DNA of 64,000 bases from Thalassospira povalilytica. GTDB lineage: Bacteria > Pseudomonadota > Alphaproteobacteria > Rhodospirillales > Thalassospiraceae. Where the stretch lies: assembly GCF_002844235.1 (NCBI RefSeq), contig NZ_PGTS01000007.1:124001-188000 (forward strand). The letters are read 5' to 3'. Shown one piece after another: positions 45,815-57,190 of the stretch (positions are counted from its first letter, which is position 1; each line of letters begins with the position of its first letter). The notes under the pieces were generated by a model. That model was not told the DNA's origin. It ran no database searches and saw nothing but the letters and a program-made list of their open reading frames with translations. The translations under genes and the position numbers were made by a program.

Positions 45815-47117
45815 CCTGCGTCTGGTATTGGCCGGGGGCTGGTGTCTGGGCCTGTTGGCTGTTGTTGCGGGATTTGTCTGGTCATCGCATATGGGCCTTG
45901 TTGTGGCGGGCCTTGCCGGGGTGCTCAGCGTTTGTTGTGCCGCCGGGCTTCTGACCATCTATCGGCAGCAGCGATATCTTGATGAGTTGTGCGACATTGT
46001 TCGTGCGGCGGCCAATGGCAATATGGATGCACGCGTGTCCAACCGGTTGCACCGGGGCAAGCTTGCCAATATGCAAAATGCCGTCAATCAGCTGCTGGAC
46101 CTGACAGAAGCCTTCACCAAAGAAGCCGCTGCTGCGATGAATTGCGCATCGCGCGGGGATTATTTCCGCAAGATCATTCCACGCGGGCTGCGCGGTGATC
46201 TGGTCGGATATGCCCAGAAGGTCAATCAGGCACTTGATGTCATGGATGCGCAGACCAGAACATTTCGCAACAGTGCCGGGCAGATAGGTGATGATCTCAA
46301 GCTTGTTGTCGGCGATTTGTCTGATAGTGCGCGCAAGCTGACCACCAATTCCGACTTCCTGTCGCAGAATGTCGGTAAAATTGCGATCCAGGCGGCGGAA
46401 ATGCGCCGGGCCGCCGATGAAAGCAGTGCCGCACTTGACGGGATTGCGACCGCCACCGAACAATTCAGCGGATCCATCCAGCAGATCGGGTGCCAGATTG
46501 ACGGATCAGCGTCGCTGTCAGAAACCGCTGTTGAACGTGCGCGGTCTGCGGGTGAGCATATGGGGCGTCTTGATGCGCTGGCAGTAAGGGTCACCGGTGT
46601 GGTTGAACTGATCACGGATGTTGCCGATCAGACAAATCTTCTGGCCCTGAATGCATCGATCGAAGCCGCGCGGGCAGGCGATGCCGGCAAGGGATTTTCC
46701 GTTGTCGCATCCGAGGTCAAAAATCTTGCCAGCCAGACCGCCCATGCCGCCGAACAGGTCATTCGTGAAATCGGTCAGATGCAGGAAATGACCCGCGAAG
46801 CCGTGATTTCAGTGCGCGATATCAGTGAAACCATTGCCGAAATAGACAATGGTGCGCGTCTGGTAGCGGGGGCAACCCGCGAACAAACCGCCGCGGTGAC
46901 GGAAATCGGCAACCGTATCGAACAGGCCGTCAAACTGATGCGCGACATTGTCGATAGCGTAACCGAAGTCGCATCGGGCACCCATGCGTCGCGCGATGTC
47001 CTGCTTGCCCTGCATGACGAGGCAACCAGTCTTTTGGGACGTGCGGAAACACTTGATGGTGATGTTCGCCATTTTGTCGGGACGGTTCTTGATACCCGTA
47101 CTCAGGACGTTGCCTGA
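45789..47117 (+). CDS. Methyl-accepting chemotaxis protein, membrane-anchored
   Basis: The 442-residue protein begins with two adjacent membrane helices ([21 protein letters not shown], then a second to about residue 55). A HAMP-like linker and the MCP signalling hairpin follow, with tip [30 protein letters not shown]. There is no periplasmic loop, as in Aer. The start overlaps the PAS gene in another frame by 26 bases, implying coupled translation. The two proteins probably act together as a split energy-taxis receptor. Confidence 0.9.
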   Translation: MINLFSLSNLRLVLAGGWCLGLLAVVAGFVWSSHMGLVVAGLAGVLSVCCAAGLLTIYRQQRYLDELCDIVRAAANGNMDARVSNRLHRGKLANMQNAVNQLLDLTEAFTKEAAAAMNCASRGDYFRKIIPRGLRGDLVGYAQKVNQALDVMDAQTRTFRNSAGQIGDDLKLVVGDLSDSARKLTTNSDFLSQNVGKIAIQAAEMRRAADESSAALDGIATATEQFSGSIQQIGCQIDGSASLSETAVERARSAGEHMGRLDALAVRVTGVVELITDVADQTNLLALNASIEAARAGDAGKGFSVVASEVKNLASQTAHAAEQVIREIGQMQEMTREAVISVRDISETIAEIDNGARLVAGATREQTAAVTEIGNRIEQAVKLMRDIVDSVTEVASGTHASRDVLLALHDEATSLLGRAETLDGDVRHFVGTVLDTRTQDVA

Positions 47118-47365
47118 TCGCAAAATCGGCATCTTGCGCACGGCATCGCACGCAGATCACATAACATTGATGGCAGGGATTTGGCGGCTTTGACAGTTGG
47201 CGGGATGACAACGTTTGTGCGGTGTTGCCTGCCAGAAGCCCCATCGACCAGTTTCTAACGGAATGCGCAAAATAAAGCATCAATAAAATCACAGGGCTGT
47301 TATGGGCGCAGAAAACTTGGCATTTGGGGCGTAACGTGTATAAATTCCGCGCCAACTCAGATTAA

Positions 47366-48844
<1,479 letters not shown>

Positions 48845-48948
48845 GCAATCAGGTTGCTGATCTGGCTGCCGCGATTTCGCTGAGCAGCCCTGCATTCGAA
48901 GCGGTTGGCGAACCGCGCGTGACATGCTATCAGCAGCCCCGTATTTCA

Positions 48949-48985
48949 GATGACGGCAGGTCTTCCTGCCGTCATCGTCTTTTTT
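48949..48985 (+). terminator. Rho-independent terminator after guaB
   Basis: GATGACGGCAGG (48949-48960) pairs perfectly with CCTGCCGTCATC (48965-48976) around TCTT, followed by GTC and six T residues. This shows that transcription of the methyltransferase gene begins downstream. Confidence 0.88.
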
Positions 48986-49066
48986 ATCGTATTTATCGCA
49001 AGCGGTGTTTGCGCTTCCCATATCCGAAGCAGCAGTAACACCCGAAAAACAGGTTGGAAATTCGCT

Positions 49067-50404
49067 TTGAAACCCGGTGCACGTATCGCAGCCGTCATTG
49101 AACTTTATGATGGCTGGACCCATACCCGAGACGACGCAGACCGCGTTGTATCTGGCTATTTCGGATCACGCCGTTACATCGGCGGTGGCGATCGCCGTGA
49201 AATCAGCGAACGTTTCTATAACCTGATCCGGCATCAGGCCCGTCTGGGCTGGTGGCTGGCGGAGATGGGCTATGAGTTCCAGGACGGTCGTGCACGCATG
49301 ATCGCCGAACTGGTTCTGCATGATGGTCTATCAAAGGCCGATATCGAAGACCGTTTCAGCGGCGAACAATTCTGCCCGGAAACGCTTCATCCCAATGAAA
49401 AGCACCTGATCAACAAGCTGGCCGACAAGACCCTTGATCATGATGCCCAGCCCGGCGCGGTCAAAACCGAATTGCCGAAATGGCTGTATGCGGAGCTGAT
49501 GAAGCTTCACCATGAAAACCTGTCTGCCGAAATGGCGGCCTATAATCAGCCGGCCAAACTTGATCTGCGTGTCAACCGCCTGCGCGGAACTGTCGAAGAC
49601 GCGATCAAGTCGCTGAAAGCCGATGGCATCAAGGATATTGAACGCACCCCGTTTGCACCCAACGGCCTGCGTTTGCCGCTGGGCCTCAATATGCTGGTGA
49701 CTGCGGCCTATAAGGATGGCCTGATCGAAATCCAGGACGAAGCATCGCAGATTTGCGTCAAGCTGGTCGATGCCAAGCCGGGCATGACAATCCTTGATAT
49801 GTGTGCTGGCGGTGGCGGCAAGACCCTTGGTATTGCCGCTGACATGCGCGGCAAGGGACGTATCCTTGCCTGTGATACCCATGGGGGTCGTCTGGACAAT
49901 TCGCGCAAACGTGCACGTCGTGCCGGTGCAGGTGATTGCATCCAGCAGCGCATCATTGCCGATGAACGCGACAGCTGGCTGCGCAACAAGTCGGGCTTCT
50001 TTGACCGTGTATTGCTTGATGTGCCCTGTTCGGGGCTTGGGACCTTGCGCCGCAACCCGGCTTTGCGCTGGCGTATCGGTCAGCGTGACCTGCGGACCCT
50101 GATGGCGCAGCAAAGCAAGATCCTTAAGGCCGGTGCGGCCAAAGTCACCAAGGGCGGGCGCCTGATTTATGCGACCTGTTCGATCATGCCCGAAGAAAAC
50201 GAACGCCTGATTGAAACCTTCATGCGCGATCGCAAGGATTTCAAACCGGTGCCGATCAATGAAATCTGGCCTGACGCGCCGAAATCCGTTCCGGTTCCGG
50301 GCGGCAAGGATAAACCGTGGTTGCGTCTGTCGCCGAATGTCCATGGCACGGACGGGTTCTTTGTTGCGGTGTTCGAACGGACCGCCAAAGGCAAGGTAAA
50401 ATAA
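49067..50404 (+). CDS. RsmB/NOP-family RNA cytosine-5 methyltransferase
   Basis: The 445-residue protein has an N-terminal NusB-like/helical region to about 140. The class I methyltransferase domain then shows SAM motif LDMCAGGGGKTLGIA, catalytic PCSGLGTLRRNP and YATCSIMPEENE. It methylates cytosine C5 in rRNA or tRNA; RsmB is the nearest family label. A longer in-frame reading from 48950 would begin inside the guaB terminator, so TTG 49067 (GGA upstream) is chosen as start. Confidence 0.88.
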   Translation: MKPGARIAAVIELYDGWTHTRDDADRVVSGYFGSRRYIGGGDRREISERFYNLIRHQARLGWWLAEMGYEFQDGRARMIAELVLHDGLSKADIEDRFSGEQFCPETLHPNEKHLINKLADKTLDHDAQPGAVKTELPKWLYAELMKLHHENLSAEMAAYNQPAKLDLRVNRLRGTVEDAIKSLKADGIKDIERTPFAPNGLRLPLGLNMLVTAAYKDGLIEIQDEASQICVKLVDAKPGMTILDMCAGGGGKTLGIAADMRGKGRILACDTHGGRLDNSRKRARRAGAGDCIQQRIIADERDSWLRNKSGFFDRVLLDVPCSGLGTLRRNPALRWRIGQRDLRTLMAQQSKILKAGAAKVTKGGRLIYATCSIMPEENERLIETFMRDRKDFKPVPINEIWPDAPKSVPVPGGKDKPWLRLSPNVHGTDGFFVAVFERTAKGKVK

Positions 50405-50471
50405 TGGACCGACCGGTGATGACATATGGCATCCGGCCCGTCATCAGCCTTAGTCCGTCTGCACAAAAAAA

Positions 50472-50505
50472 GGCCCTGCGAGGAATACTCGCAGGGCCAG
50501 TTTTG
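50472..50505. terminator. Bidirectional terminator between convergent genes
   Basis: GGCCCTGCGAG (50472-50482) pairs perfectly with CTCGCAGGGCC (50488-50498). TTTTGTTTT follows shortly after on the plus strand, and seven A residues precede it, serving the minus strand. Confidence 0.85.
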
Positions 50506-50601
50506 TTTTACCGTGAACGCAATATTGCGTTAAGTGGCTCTTCTGCAGATTGCCGGTCCCACGGTGTCGCGGGCGTCAGCCCGTTTGTTGCTCAGAGCAG
50601 G

Positions 50602-50919
50602 TTATTCGGTTTTCTCGGCCGGAATGTCATAGACCGGACCATTGCTGTCCGAACCTTCCGAATTTTCGAGATTGTTCATACCGGGAATAACATCATCCTC
50701 TGCATCGGGGCCGGTCTTCAGGCTTTCGCCGATTTCGGCACTCGGCGCAGCCGGTGCAATGGTTTCGGATTTTTCAGCCGGGGCGGTTTCTTCCGTACCG
50801 AAGATCGGCAGGGCGGAACCGCCATCTTTCTGGGTCATCGCGATTGCGGTTGCAGTACCGGCAACCAGAATAAGACCAGCGACGGCGAGTGCGATTTTGC
50901 TACCTTTGGAAGTGCTCAT
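50602..50919 (-). CDS. Small single-span membrane protein, acidic Pro/Ala-rich exterior
   Basis: The 105-residue protein has a short basic start (STSKGSK), then one hydrophobic segment (IALAVAGLILVAGTATAIA), then an acidic tail rich in Glu, Pro and Ala. The topology suggests an inner-membrane anchor with a disordered periplasmic tail. I recognise no family. The ATG at 50919 has AGGG upstream; the longer reading to 51156 overlaps the guaA leader and is rejected. The 290 bases between it and guaA are divergent promoter region with no clear motif. Confidence 0.65.
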   Translation of the reverse strand: MSTSKGSKIALAVAGLILVAGTATAIAMTQKDGGSALPIFGTEETAPAEKSETIAPAAPSAEIGESLKTGPDAEDDVIPGMNNLENSEGSDSNGPVYDIPAEKTE

Positions 50920-51209
50920 GATTACGTGTCCCTTGCTTCGATCAAAAATGCGTTGCTCATGCTCGGACGCGTTGTTTCCCGCGTTCCGTTGATTGGAATA
51001 CTGCGCGACCATTGCGAAGGAAAAAGGGACCAATTGTGTAATTTTCGGGGGATGATGTGCGCAAAAACGCCGCAATTCTCCGTGCCGGTCCGGCAACAGG
51101 GCACAAGTTTTTTGAATGCATCGTTGGGGGACCGCCTGCGCCGGGTTGCCCATCACGATGGTTTGGCGTATGTACGGCGCAACCCCATCTTCGACGGAGA
51201 TACGGCCCG

Positions 51210-52763
51210 ATGACTGATCGCGTGCTGATTATTGATTTCGGATCCCAGGTTACCCAGCTGATTGCACGTCGCGTGCGTGAAAGCGGTGTCTATAGCGAGA
51301 TCCACCCTTTTAATAACATCTCGGATGCGTTCCTTGATGAATATGCCCCCAAGGCCGTGATCCTTTCGGGTGGCCCGGCGTCTGTCCATTGGGACAAGGC
51401 CCCGTCGGCACCGGCAAAGGTGTTTGAGCTCGGCGTTCCGGTTCTGGGCATCTGCTATGGTCAGCAGACCATGGTCAACCAGCTTGGCGGCAAGGTCGCG
51501 ACATCCGATCATCGTGAATTCGGTCGTGCCTTTGTTGACGTGATCGAAGATTGCGCGCTGTTTACCGGCGTTTGGGCCGCGGGCGCACGCGAACAGGTCT
51601 GGATGAGCCACGGCGACCGCGTTGATGCACTTCCCGACGGTTTCCGCGTTGTTGGCAAATCCGAAGGCGCACCGTTTGCCGCCATCGCCAATGACGAAAA
51701 GAAATTCTATGCGGTTCAGTTTCACCCGGAAGTGGTCCATACCCCGCATGGCGCACAGCTCCTTAAGAACTTTACGCATGGCGTTGCCGGTTGCTCTGGC
51801 GACTGGACGATGAATGCCTATAAGGACGATGCGATCGACAAGATCCGCAAACAGGTCGGTGATGGCAAGGTCATCTGTGGTCTGTCGGGCGGTGTTGACA
51901 GCTCTGTCACTGCGGTTCTGATCCACGAGGCAATCGGCGATCAGCTGACTTGCGTATTTGTTGATCATGGTTTCATGCGTGCGGGCGAGGCCGATCAGGT
52001 CGTCTCCCTGTTCCGTGACCATTACAACATCCCGCTGGTTCATGTTGATGCGTCCGAAACCTTTATCGGTGCGATCGAAGGCGAAACCGATCCGGAAGTA
52101 AAACGCAAAACCATTGGTCGTCTCTTCATCGAGACCTTCGAAGAAGAAGCCAAGAAAATCGGCGGTGCGGATTTCCTCGCACAGGGGACGCTGTATCCGG
52201 ACGTGATCGAAAGTGTGTCCTTCACCGGCGGCCCGTCCGTCACCATCAAGTCGCACCATAACGTTGGCGGTCTTCCTGAACGCATGAACATGAAGCTGGT
52301 TGAACCGCTTCGTGAACTGTTCAAGGACGAAGTCCGTGACCTTGGTCGTGAATTGGGCCTGCCGGACAGCTTTGTCGGGCGTCATCCGTTCCCTGGACCG
52401 GGTCTTGCGATCCGTATTCCGGGCCAGCCGATCACGCGCGAAAAGCTTGATATCCTGCGCAAGGCCGATGCGATCTATCTCGAAGAAATCCGTAATGCCG
52501 GTCTTTATGACGCGATCTGGCAGGCATTCGCCGTTCTGCTGCCGGTCCGTACCGTTGGCGTGATGGGCGATGGTCGCACCTATGACTATGCCTGTGCACT
52601 GCGTGCGGTCACCTCGACCGATGGCATGACCGCGGACTTCTATGCGTTCCCGCCGGAACTGCTTGGCCGCATTGCCAACCGCATCATCAATGAAGTCAAC
52701 GGCATCAACCGTGTCACCTATGACTTCACATCCAAACCACCGGGAACCATCGAGTGGGAATAA
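51210..52763 (+). CDS. guaA: GMP synthase (glutamine-hydrolysing)
   Basis: GuaA aminates XMP to GMP. The 517-residue protein has a class I amidotransferase domain with nucleophile Cys in GICYGQQ and the His/Glu pair in QFHPEV. An ATP-pyrophosphatase domain follows with the P-loop SGGVDSS, then a dimerisation domain ending [10 protein letters not shown]. It ends in a normal stop and terminator. A second, broken copy of its last third lies 1.2 kb downstream, beyond a GSCFA gene. Confidence 0.98.
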   Translation: MTDRVLIIDFGSQVTQLIARRVRESGVYSEIHPFNNISDAFLDEYAPKAVILSGGPASVHWDKAPSAPAKVFELGVPVLGICYGQQTMVNQLGGKVATSDHREFGRAFVDVIEDCALFTGVWAAGAREQVWMSHGDRVDALPDGFRVVGKSEGAPFAAIANDEKKFYAVQFHPEVVHTPHGAQLLKNFTHGVAGCSGDWTMNAYKDDAIDKIRKQVGDGKVICGLSGGVDSSVTAVLIHEAIGDQLTCVFVDHGFMRAGEADQVVSLFRDHYNIPLVHVDASETFIGAIEGETDPEVKRKTIGRLFIETFEEEAKKIGGADFLAQGTLYPDVIESVSFTGGPSVTIKSHHNVGGLPERMNMKLVEPLRELFKDEVRDLGRELGLPDSFVGRHPFPGPGLAIRIPGQPITREKLDILRKADAIYLEEIRNAGLYDAIWQAFAVLLPVRTVGVMGDGRTYDYACALRAVTSTDGMTADFYAFPPELLGRIANRIINEVNGINRVTYDFTSKPPGTIEWE

Positions 52764-52785
52764 GTTGTCCGATATCGGAAACAAC

Positions 52786-52821
52786 AAACGGCGCGTCCAT
52801 TGGGCGCGCCGTTTTGTTTTT
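52786..52821 (+). terminator. Rho-independent terminator after guaA
   Basis: AAACGGCGCG (52786-52795) pairs with CGCGCCGTTT (52805-52814) around a nine-base loop and is followed by TGTTTTT. It isolates guaA from the GSCFA cargo. Confidence 0.85.
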
Positions 52822-52964
52822 GAATGTCGTTCCACTCACCTGGACGTGTGGGAGAAAAATATACTGTACCTTGTTGTTAAAAACTTGCACCCTGACCTCA
52901 GGCCCTGCGCCGATCCTTGCAAGGACTGGTTGCTTTCAAGTTATGTCAGAATGCGAGACGACAT

Positions 52965-53915
52965 ATGACGGATGACGATTTCTCATTTCATGCGACGCGT
53001 GAAAAGCCTGTCAGAATCAAGTCTGATGAAGATATCCAGACATTCAATGGGAGCTGGTATCGGGGGGAGTCGACCAATTTCATTCCGTCCAAAAAGATGT
53101 TGCAGTCAAGTAGCGCGTTCAGAAGATTCATCATCAAGGGGTATGAGCCACCGGCCCCGTTCATTGATAAATCGACTGTTGTGACAGCCTTTGGCAGTTG
53201 CTTTGCACAAAACATTTCAAAGTGGTTGCTTGATAATGGCTACAATGTCCTTGGCAAAAAGCTCAATCTCAACTCGCATATCATCCGTTTCGGAGAAGGG
53301 CTGGTAAATACCTTTGCCATTCGCGAACAGCTTGAATGGGCGTTTGAAAATCGAAGCCTGGAAGAAGGGTTATGGTTTGGCGAGAACAAGGAAATTGTTC
53401 TGCCTGATGATGATGTCCGGGACGCGACAAAAACGCTTCTGATGAAAACGGAAACATTGATCATTACAGTTGGCCTTTCCGAAGTCTGGTTTGACAAGGT
53501 TTCCGGACGGGCATTCTGGCGCACAGTGCCCGCAGAAAACTTCGACAATGAAAGACACGGATTCAGATTAACAACGGTCGAGGAAAACCGCGAAAATCTG
53601 GAAAAGATTGTCGAATTGCGAGATCGCTATATTCCGGATTGCAACATCATCTTCACGCTTTCGCCCATTCCACTGATGGCGACGTTTCGAGATATAAACT
53701 GCATTTCGGCAAACACGGTATCAAAGTCGATTTTGCGCATCGCGCTTGACGACCTGATGGGGGAAAAACACGACCGGGTTTATTATTTTCCGTCATATGA
53801 ACTGGTCAAGGAAGTCTATCCGGACCCGTTTGATGACGATAACCGGCACCCCAAGAAACCCTATATCCAGGAAATCATGCAGCTATTTGCCCGCGCTTAT
53901 TGCGAGGATACGTAA
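52965..53915 (+). CDS. GSCFA-domain protein, putative glycan esterase/synthesis
   Basis: The 316-residue protein shows the GSCFA signature FGSCFAQNISKWL near residue 76, the motif that names the family (SGNH-hydrolase-like, found in polysaccharide loci). A long conserved segment FNLNSHIIRFGEGLVNTFAIREQLEWAF follows in similar form, and IFTLSPIPLMATF is a later block. It may modify a surface glycan. Base composition is lower in GC than guaA. It is the only gene between intact guaA and the guaA remnant, so it looks like recombined cargo. Confidence 0.82.
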   Translation: MTDDDFSFHATREKPVRIKSDEDIQTFNGSWYRGESTNFIPSKKMLQSSSAFRRFIIKGYEPPAPFIDKSTVVTAFGSCFAQNISKWLLDNGYNVLGKKLNLNSHIIRFGEGLVNTFAIREQLEWAFENRSLEEGLWFGENKEIVLPDDDVRDATKTLLMKTETLIITVGLSEVWFDKVSGRAFWRTVPAENFDNERHGFRLTTVEENRENLEKIVELRDRYIPDCNIIFTLSPIPLMATFRDINCISANTVSKSILRIALDDLMGEKHDRVYYFPSYELVKEVYPDPFDDDNRHPKKPYIQEIMQLFARAYCEDT

Positions 53916-53948
53916 GCGGCTATTGATTTTCAGGCCGATCCATCCATC

Positions 53949-54589
53949 TTGATGCGTCCCAAACCTTCAAACAAGAGCCAAGAAAATCGGCGGTGCGGAT
54001 TTCGTCGCACAGGGGACGCAGTATCCGGACGTGATCGAAAGCGTGTCCTTCACCGGCGGCCCGTCAGTCACTATTAAGTCACACCACAATGTCGGTGGTC
54101 TTCCGGAACGTATGAACATGAAGCTGGTTGAGCCGCTTCGTGAACTGTTCAAGGACGAAGTTCGTGACCTTGGGCGTGAATTGGGCCTTCCTGACAGCTT
54201 TGTCGGGCGTCATCCGTTCCCTGGACCGGGTCTTGCGATCCGTATTCCGGGCCAGCCGATCACACGCGAAAAGCTTGATATCCTGCGCAAGGCCGATGCG
54301 GTCTATCTCGAAGAAATCCGCAATGCCGGTCTGTATGACGCGATCTGGCAGGCATTCGCCGTTCTGCTTCCGGTCCGTACCGTTGGCGTGATGGGCGACG
54401 GTCGTACCTATGACTATGCCTGTGCACTGCGCGCGGTCACCTCGACCGATGGCATGACCGCTGATTTCTATGCGTTCCCGCCGGAACTGCTTGGCCGCAT
54501 CGCCAACCGCATCATCAATGAAGTCAACGGCACCAACCGCGTGACTTACGACTATACCTCTAAACCACCCGGAACAATCGAGTGGGAAT
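53949..54589 (+). pseudogene. Truncated, frameshifted copy of the guaA 3' third
   Basis: Bases 53977-54588 align without gaps to guaA 52150-52761. A further 19 bases (53949-53967) match 52045-52063. Between them 86 bases of guaA are replaced by 9, a net loss of 77 that breaks the frame. Differences in the aligned part are mostly at third codon positions, with only a few amino-acid changes (for example Ile to Val, Phe to Tyr). The sequence therefore diverged as a working gene before being broken. The stop codon is lost (GGAATTTCG instead of GGAATAAG). Confidence 0.92.
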
Positions 54590-54671
54590 TTCGTGCACAG
54601 GAAACTTCAGGAAAAAGGTTGCCTCGGTTGATAGTGCTCTTTTCGCCCGTATTTAATTTGCCGTACCCTAA

Positions 54672-54700
54672 TTAAAAGAAAAGCACTAGAAACCTATAAT
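54672..54700 (+). promoter_or_regulatory. Promoter-like boxes just before the FkbM-like gene
   Basis: TTAAAA (54672-54677) and a perfect TATAAT (54695-54700) are spaced 17 bases. The latter ends two bases before an ATG, so if active, that ATG cannot be the start codon of this transcript; GTG 54733 fits better. Confidence 0.45.
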
Positions 54701-54732
54701 CTATGCCGTTTCTGATTAAAAGGTCTCTGCGC

Positions 54733-55638
54733 GTGATTTCGAAATTCAAAGCTGTTCTGAAAAGTTTCGCGAGGGCCCGGCGCGCCGAGGCTGCGGCAGA
54801 ACAAATTCTGCTTAATCAGGGTAAAATCCTGACCGGGATGTTTGCACATAAGGATGCAGCCCGACTGTGTGAGTATGAATGGAAAGTGTTCTCGCAATGG
54901 GGCGAGGACGGCATCATTCAGTTTTTGATTTCCGAGATAGAGATTGAACATCATACCTTCATTGAATTCGGCGTCGAAGCTTTCTTTGAAAGCAACTGCC
55001 GTTATCTTTTGCAAGGGTGTGACTGGCAGGGTTTTGTCATCGATGGTTCACAAAAGAATATTGCACGTCTGAGGCAAAGCGACCTTTATTGGCGCCATGA
55101 TTTGCAGTCGGTTGCGGCCTTTGTCGATAAGGATAATATCAATAGCCTTTTGACTGGATCCGGGTTTGATCGTGATCTTGGGGTTTTAAGTATCGATCTT
55201 GATGGTAACGATTATCATATTCTTGAGGCCATCAATTGTTTCGAACCCAGGATCATTATTTGCGAGTTCAATCCTTACTTTGGGCGTGAGCGGGCGGTTT
55301 CCGTTCCTTATGATCCAAAATTTTATCGAACTGAAAAGCATTATTCTAACCTGTATTTCGGCGCCTCGCTCAAGGCATTTATCCATCTTCTGGAAGGCCG
55401 GGGATATCGTCTGATCGGAACCGGAGCGATGGGCGGAAATGCGTATTTCGTTCGAAAAGACCTTGTGAATGCCAAGCTTGAGAAGCTGTCACAAAACCCG
55501 ATCCATTTTAACGGTAACTGTCGTGAAAGCGTTGACCAGAACGGCAATCTCACCTTTCTGCGCGGCGAGGAACGCCTGAAAGCTATTCGAGGGATGCCGG
55601 TGGTTAATGTCATCACCGGCAAATCCGAAGCGCTTTAG
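54733..55638 (+). CDS. Glycan-locus protein, FkbM-methyltransferase-like
   Basis: The roughly 300-residue cytoplasmic protein contains YEWKVFSQWGEDGIIQFL near residue 55, FIEFGVEAFFESNCRYLL, and GVLSIDLDGNDYHILEAI. This pattern is seen in FkbM-like putative methyltransferases of surface-polysaccharide loci. The SAM-binding motif is not canonical, so the activity is uncertain. The start is taken as GTG 54733, with AAAGG nine bases upstream, because a promoter-like TATAAT abuts the ATG at 54703. It lies directly after the guaA remnant. Confidence 0.65.
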   Translation: MISKFKAVLKSFARARRAEAAAEQILLNQGKILTGMFAHKDAARLCEYEWKVFSQWGEDGIIQFLISEIEIEHHTFIEFGVEAFFESNCRYLLQGCDWQGFVIDGSQKNIARLRQSDLYWRHDLQSVAAFVDKDNINSLLTGSGFDRDLGVLSIDLDGNDYHILEAINCFEPRIIICEFNPYFGRERAVSVPYDPKFYRTEKHYSNLYFGASLKAFIHLLEGRGYRLIGTGAMGGNAYFVRKDLVNAKLEKLSQNPIHFNGNCRESVDQNGNLTFLRGEERLKAIRGMPVVNVITGKSEAL

Positions 55639-55869
55639 GTTAGCTGATTTTTGCGCGATCATTTTGTTGCGTCATTTGCCAAACATCATAACCCATTGGT
55701 CGCTGTTGGAGCCGCTCTGATCCATGATTTAGGCGAGATTTTTATTCGGAAGTAAATTATTTAGGGTAAATGATCCTGCCGGGGAATGCCGTTGGAAACT
55801 CTCGTTTCTTTCTCTAAAAATCGCCTGCTGCATTCTTTTCTTTAAAGGTTTTTTTTAAAAGTATTTGTT

Positions 55870-56898
55870 ATGATCATTAGAAAATACACAAAATCATCAT
55901 CTTTTTATCTGGGGACCAAGGCAGGTTTTTTTGAAAGAAATGAGTCAAATCTAAACGAATCCTTGAAAGAGAATGAATTGTACTCGAAACAGCCCAAGAG
56001 AGAGATGTGTAAGATTTGTTCGTCTAGACTTCCCGGGGATGAGGATTTTCAATCTCACAATGTGAGCTATGTTTTTTGTACAGATTGCGGCCATTTAAAC
56101 GGAGTTTTTGAAGATACGATAGAATTTGTTGATAAAATTTACATGGAAGATAGTGGCGCAGAATATGCCAAAAATTATTTGGATGAGGATTTTTTAAATA
56201 GAGTCTCAGATATTTACGCTCCAAAGGTGGATTTTTTGCTATCGGTCGTTCCTGACGGGAATTGCGAAATACTGGATGTTGGATGTGGTGCTGGTTATTT
56301 TGTTTTGGCTTCATTGATGGAAAACCAACAGGCCAGTGGAATTGATGTTAGTGACGTCATGGTGAATTTTGGCAATCAGCAAATTCTGAGCCACCAAGGG
56401 TGCGCACCTTTGCAAAAAGTTAAAGAGGATGGTTTTTTTGAAGAAGTTACCAAGACAGGAGCGGATGTTGTATCTGCAATAGGGGTGATAGAGCACCTTC
56501 GCCAACCGCATAAATTATTTGAGGCCTTCAAAGAAAGTAAGGCAAAATATCTATATTATTCTGTTCCGATGTTTTCGTTGTCTGTCGTATGTGAGAATGT
56601 TTTCAAAAATGTGTTTCCGCGCCAGCTTTCTGGTGGGCATACCCATCTATTTACAGAGAAATCCATTTCCAGGATGCACGAATTACTTGGTGTCCGTCCT
56701 GTTGGGGAATGGAGATTTGGCACCGACTTTATGGATTTGTATCGGCATCTAAACATTTATCTTCGGGCTAACAACGTCTCTCAGAAGATGCTGGATTATT
56801 TTCACGCAGGGTTCGCAACAAAGATAGATGACCTTCAAGCCGCATTGGACAAAAACCACTTTTGTTCGGAAATACATGTGGTTGCGGTTAAGGATTAG
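55870..56898 (+). CDS. SAM-dependent methyltransferase with N-terminal zinc-knuckle
   Basis: The 342-residue protein has a CKICSSRLPG...FCTDCGHLN four-cysteine zinc motif near residues 47-76. A class I methyltransferase domain follows (ILDVGCGAGYFVLASL near 135, VIEHLRQPHKLFEAF later). This architecture is typical of sugar C- or O-methyltransferases in polysaccharide and nucleotide-sugar loci. Its DNA is strikingly AT-rich against the GC-rich genome, with oligo-T runs and no clear ribosome-binding site: a sign of recent transfer. The 231 bases before it are also AT-rich and empty. Confidence 0.86.
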   Translation: MIIRKYTKSSSFYLGTKAGFFERNESNLNESLKENELYSKQPKREMCKICSSRLPGDEDFQSHNVSYVFCTDCGHLNGVFEDTIEFVDKIYMEDSGAEYAKNYLDEDFLNRVSDIYAPKVDFLLSVVPDGNCEILDVGCGAGYFVLASLMENQQASGIDVSDVMVNFGNQQILSHQGCAPLQKVKEDGFFEEVTKTGADVVSAIGVIEHLRQPHKLFEAFKESKAKYLYYSVPMFSLSVVCENVFKNVFPRQLSGGHTHLFTEKSISRMHELLGVRPVGEWRFGTDFMDLYRHLNIYLRANNVSQKMLDYFHAGFATKIDDLQAALDKNHFCSEIHVVAVKD

Positions 56899-57030
56899 TC
56901 GGGGACAAAACTGGCAAAATTCGTAATTTTGTCAGTCTCTGCGTTGCAAAGACTTTAGTGCAATTTCCGTTTGGCGGGCCTGATGTCATTGCAATCAATT
57001 CAATTGATTGATGGGCTGGTCTTTACCTGG

Positions 57031-57180
57031 TCAGTCGACTGGTCCGGATGATCCGCAATCACTTGTCGCGTTGCACGCACCCGAAAGCACGCTTTGAAGG
57101 CTGCGCTGCCAATTGAATGTCAGACAGGATGACAGTGAAATAACCGCTGTCAGCATGACGATTATTCGAAGGCAGCGCAT
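57031..57180 (-). CDS. Small putative lipoprotein, 49 residues
   Basis: The product begins MRCLRIIVMLTAVISLSSC, a signal sequence with lipobox LSSC. A short exterior of about 30 residues has two more cysteines in SGACNATSDCGSSG. AGGAAAAGGAAA immediately upstream is a strong ribosome-binding site. It starts 10 bases after the SDR stop codon on the same strand, so the two are probably one transcript. The function is unknown. Confidence 0.58.
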   Translation of the reverse strand: MRCLRIIVMLTAVISLSSCLTFNWQRSLQSVLSGACNATSDCGSSGPVD

Positions 57181-57190
57181 TTTCCTTTTC

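Noticed and set aside
48950-49066. N-terminal extension of the RsmB-type methyltransferase with a hydrophobic stretch
   Set aside because: It begins inside the perfect guaB terminator hairpin and T-run; the apparent membrane segment is translated terminator sequence.
51153-52835. 560-codon minus-strand open frame
   Set aside because: Antisense to guaA; shadow of a highly biased core gene.
52764-54600. Classical integrase-mediated island at the guaA 3' end
   Set aside because: guaA 3' ends are known attachment sites, but there is no integrase, and the duplication is over 600 bases and diverged, far longer than an attachment core.
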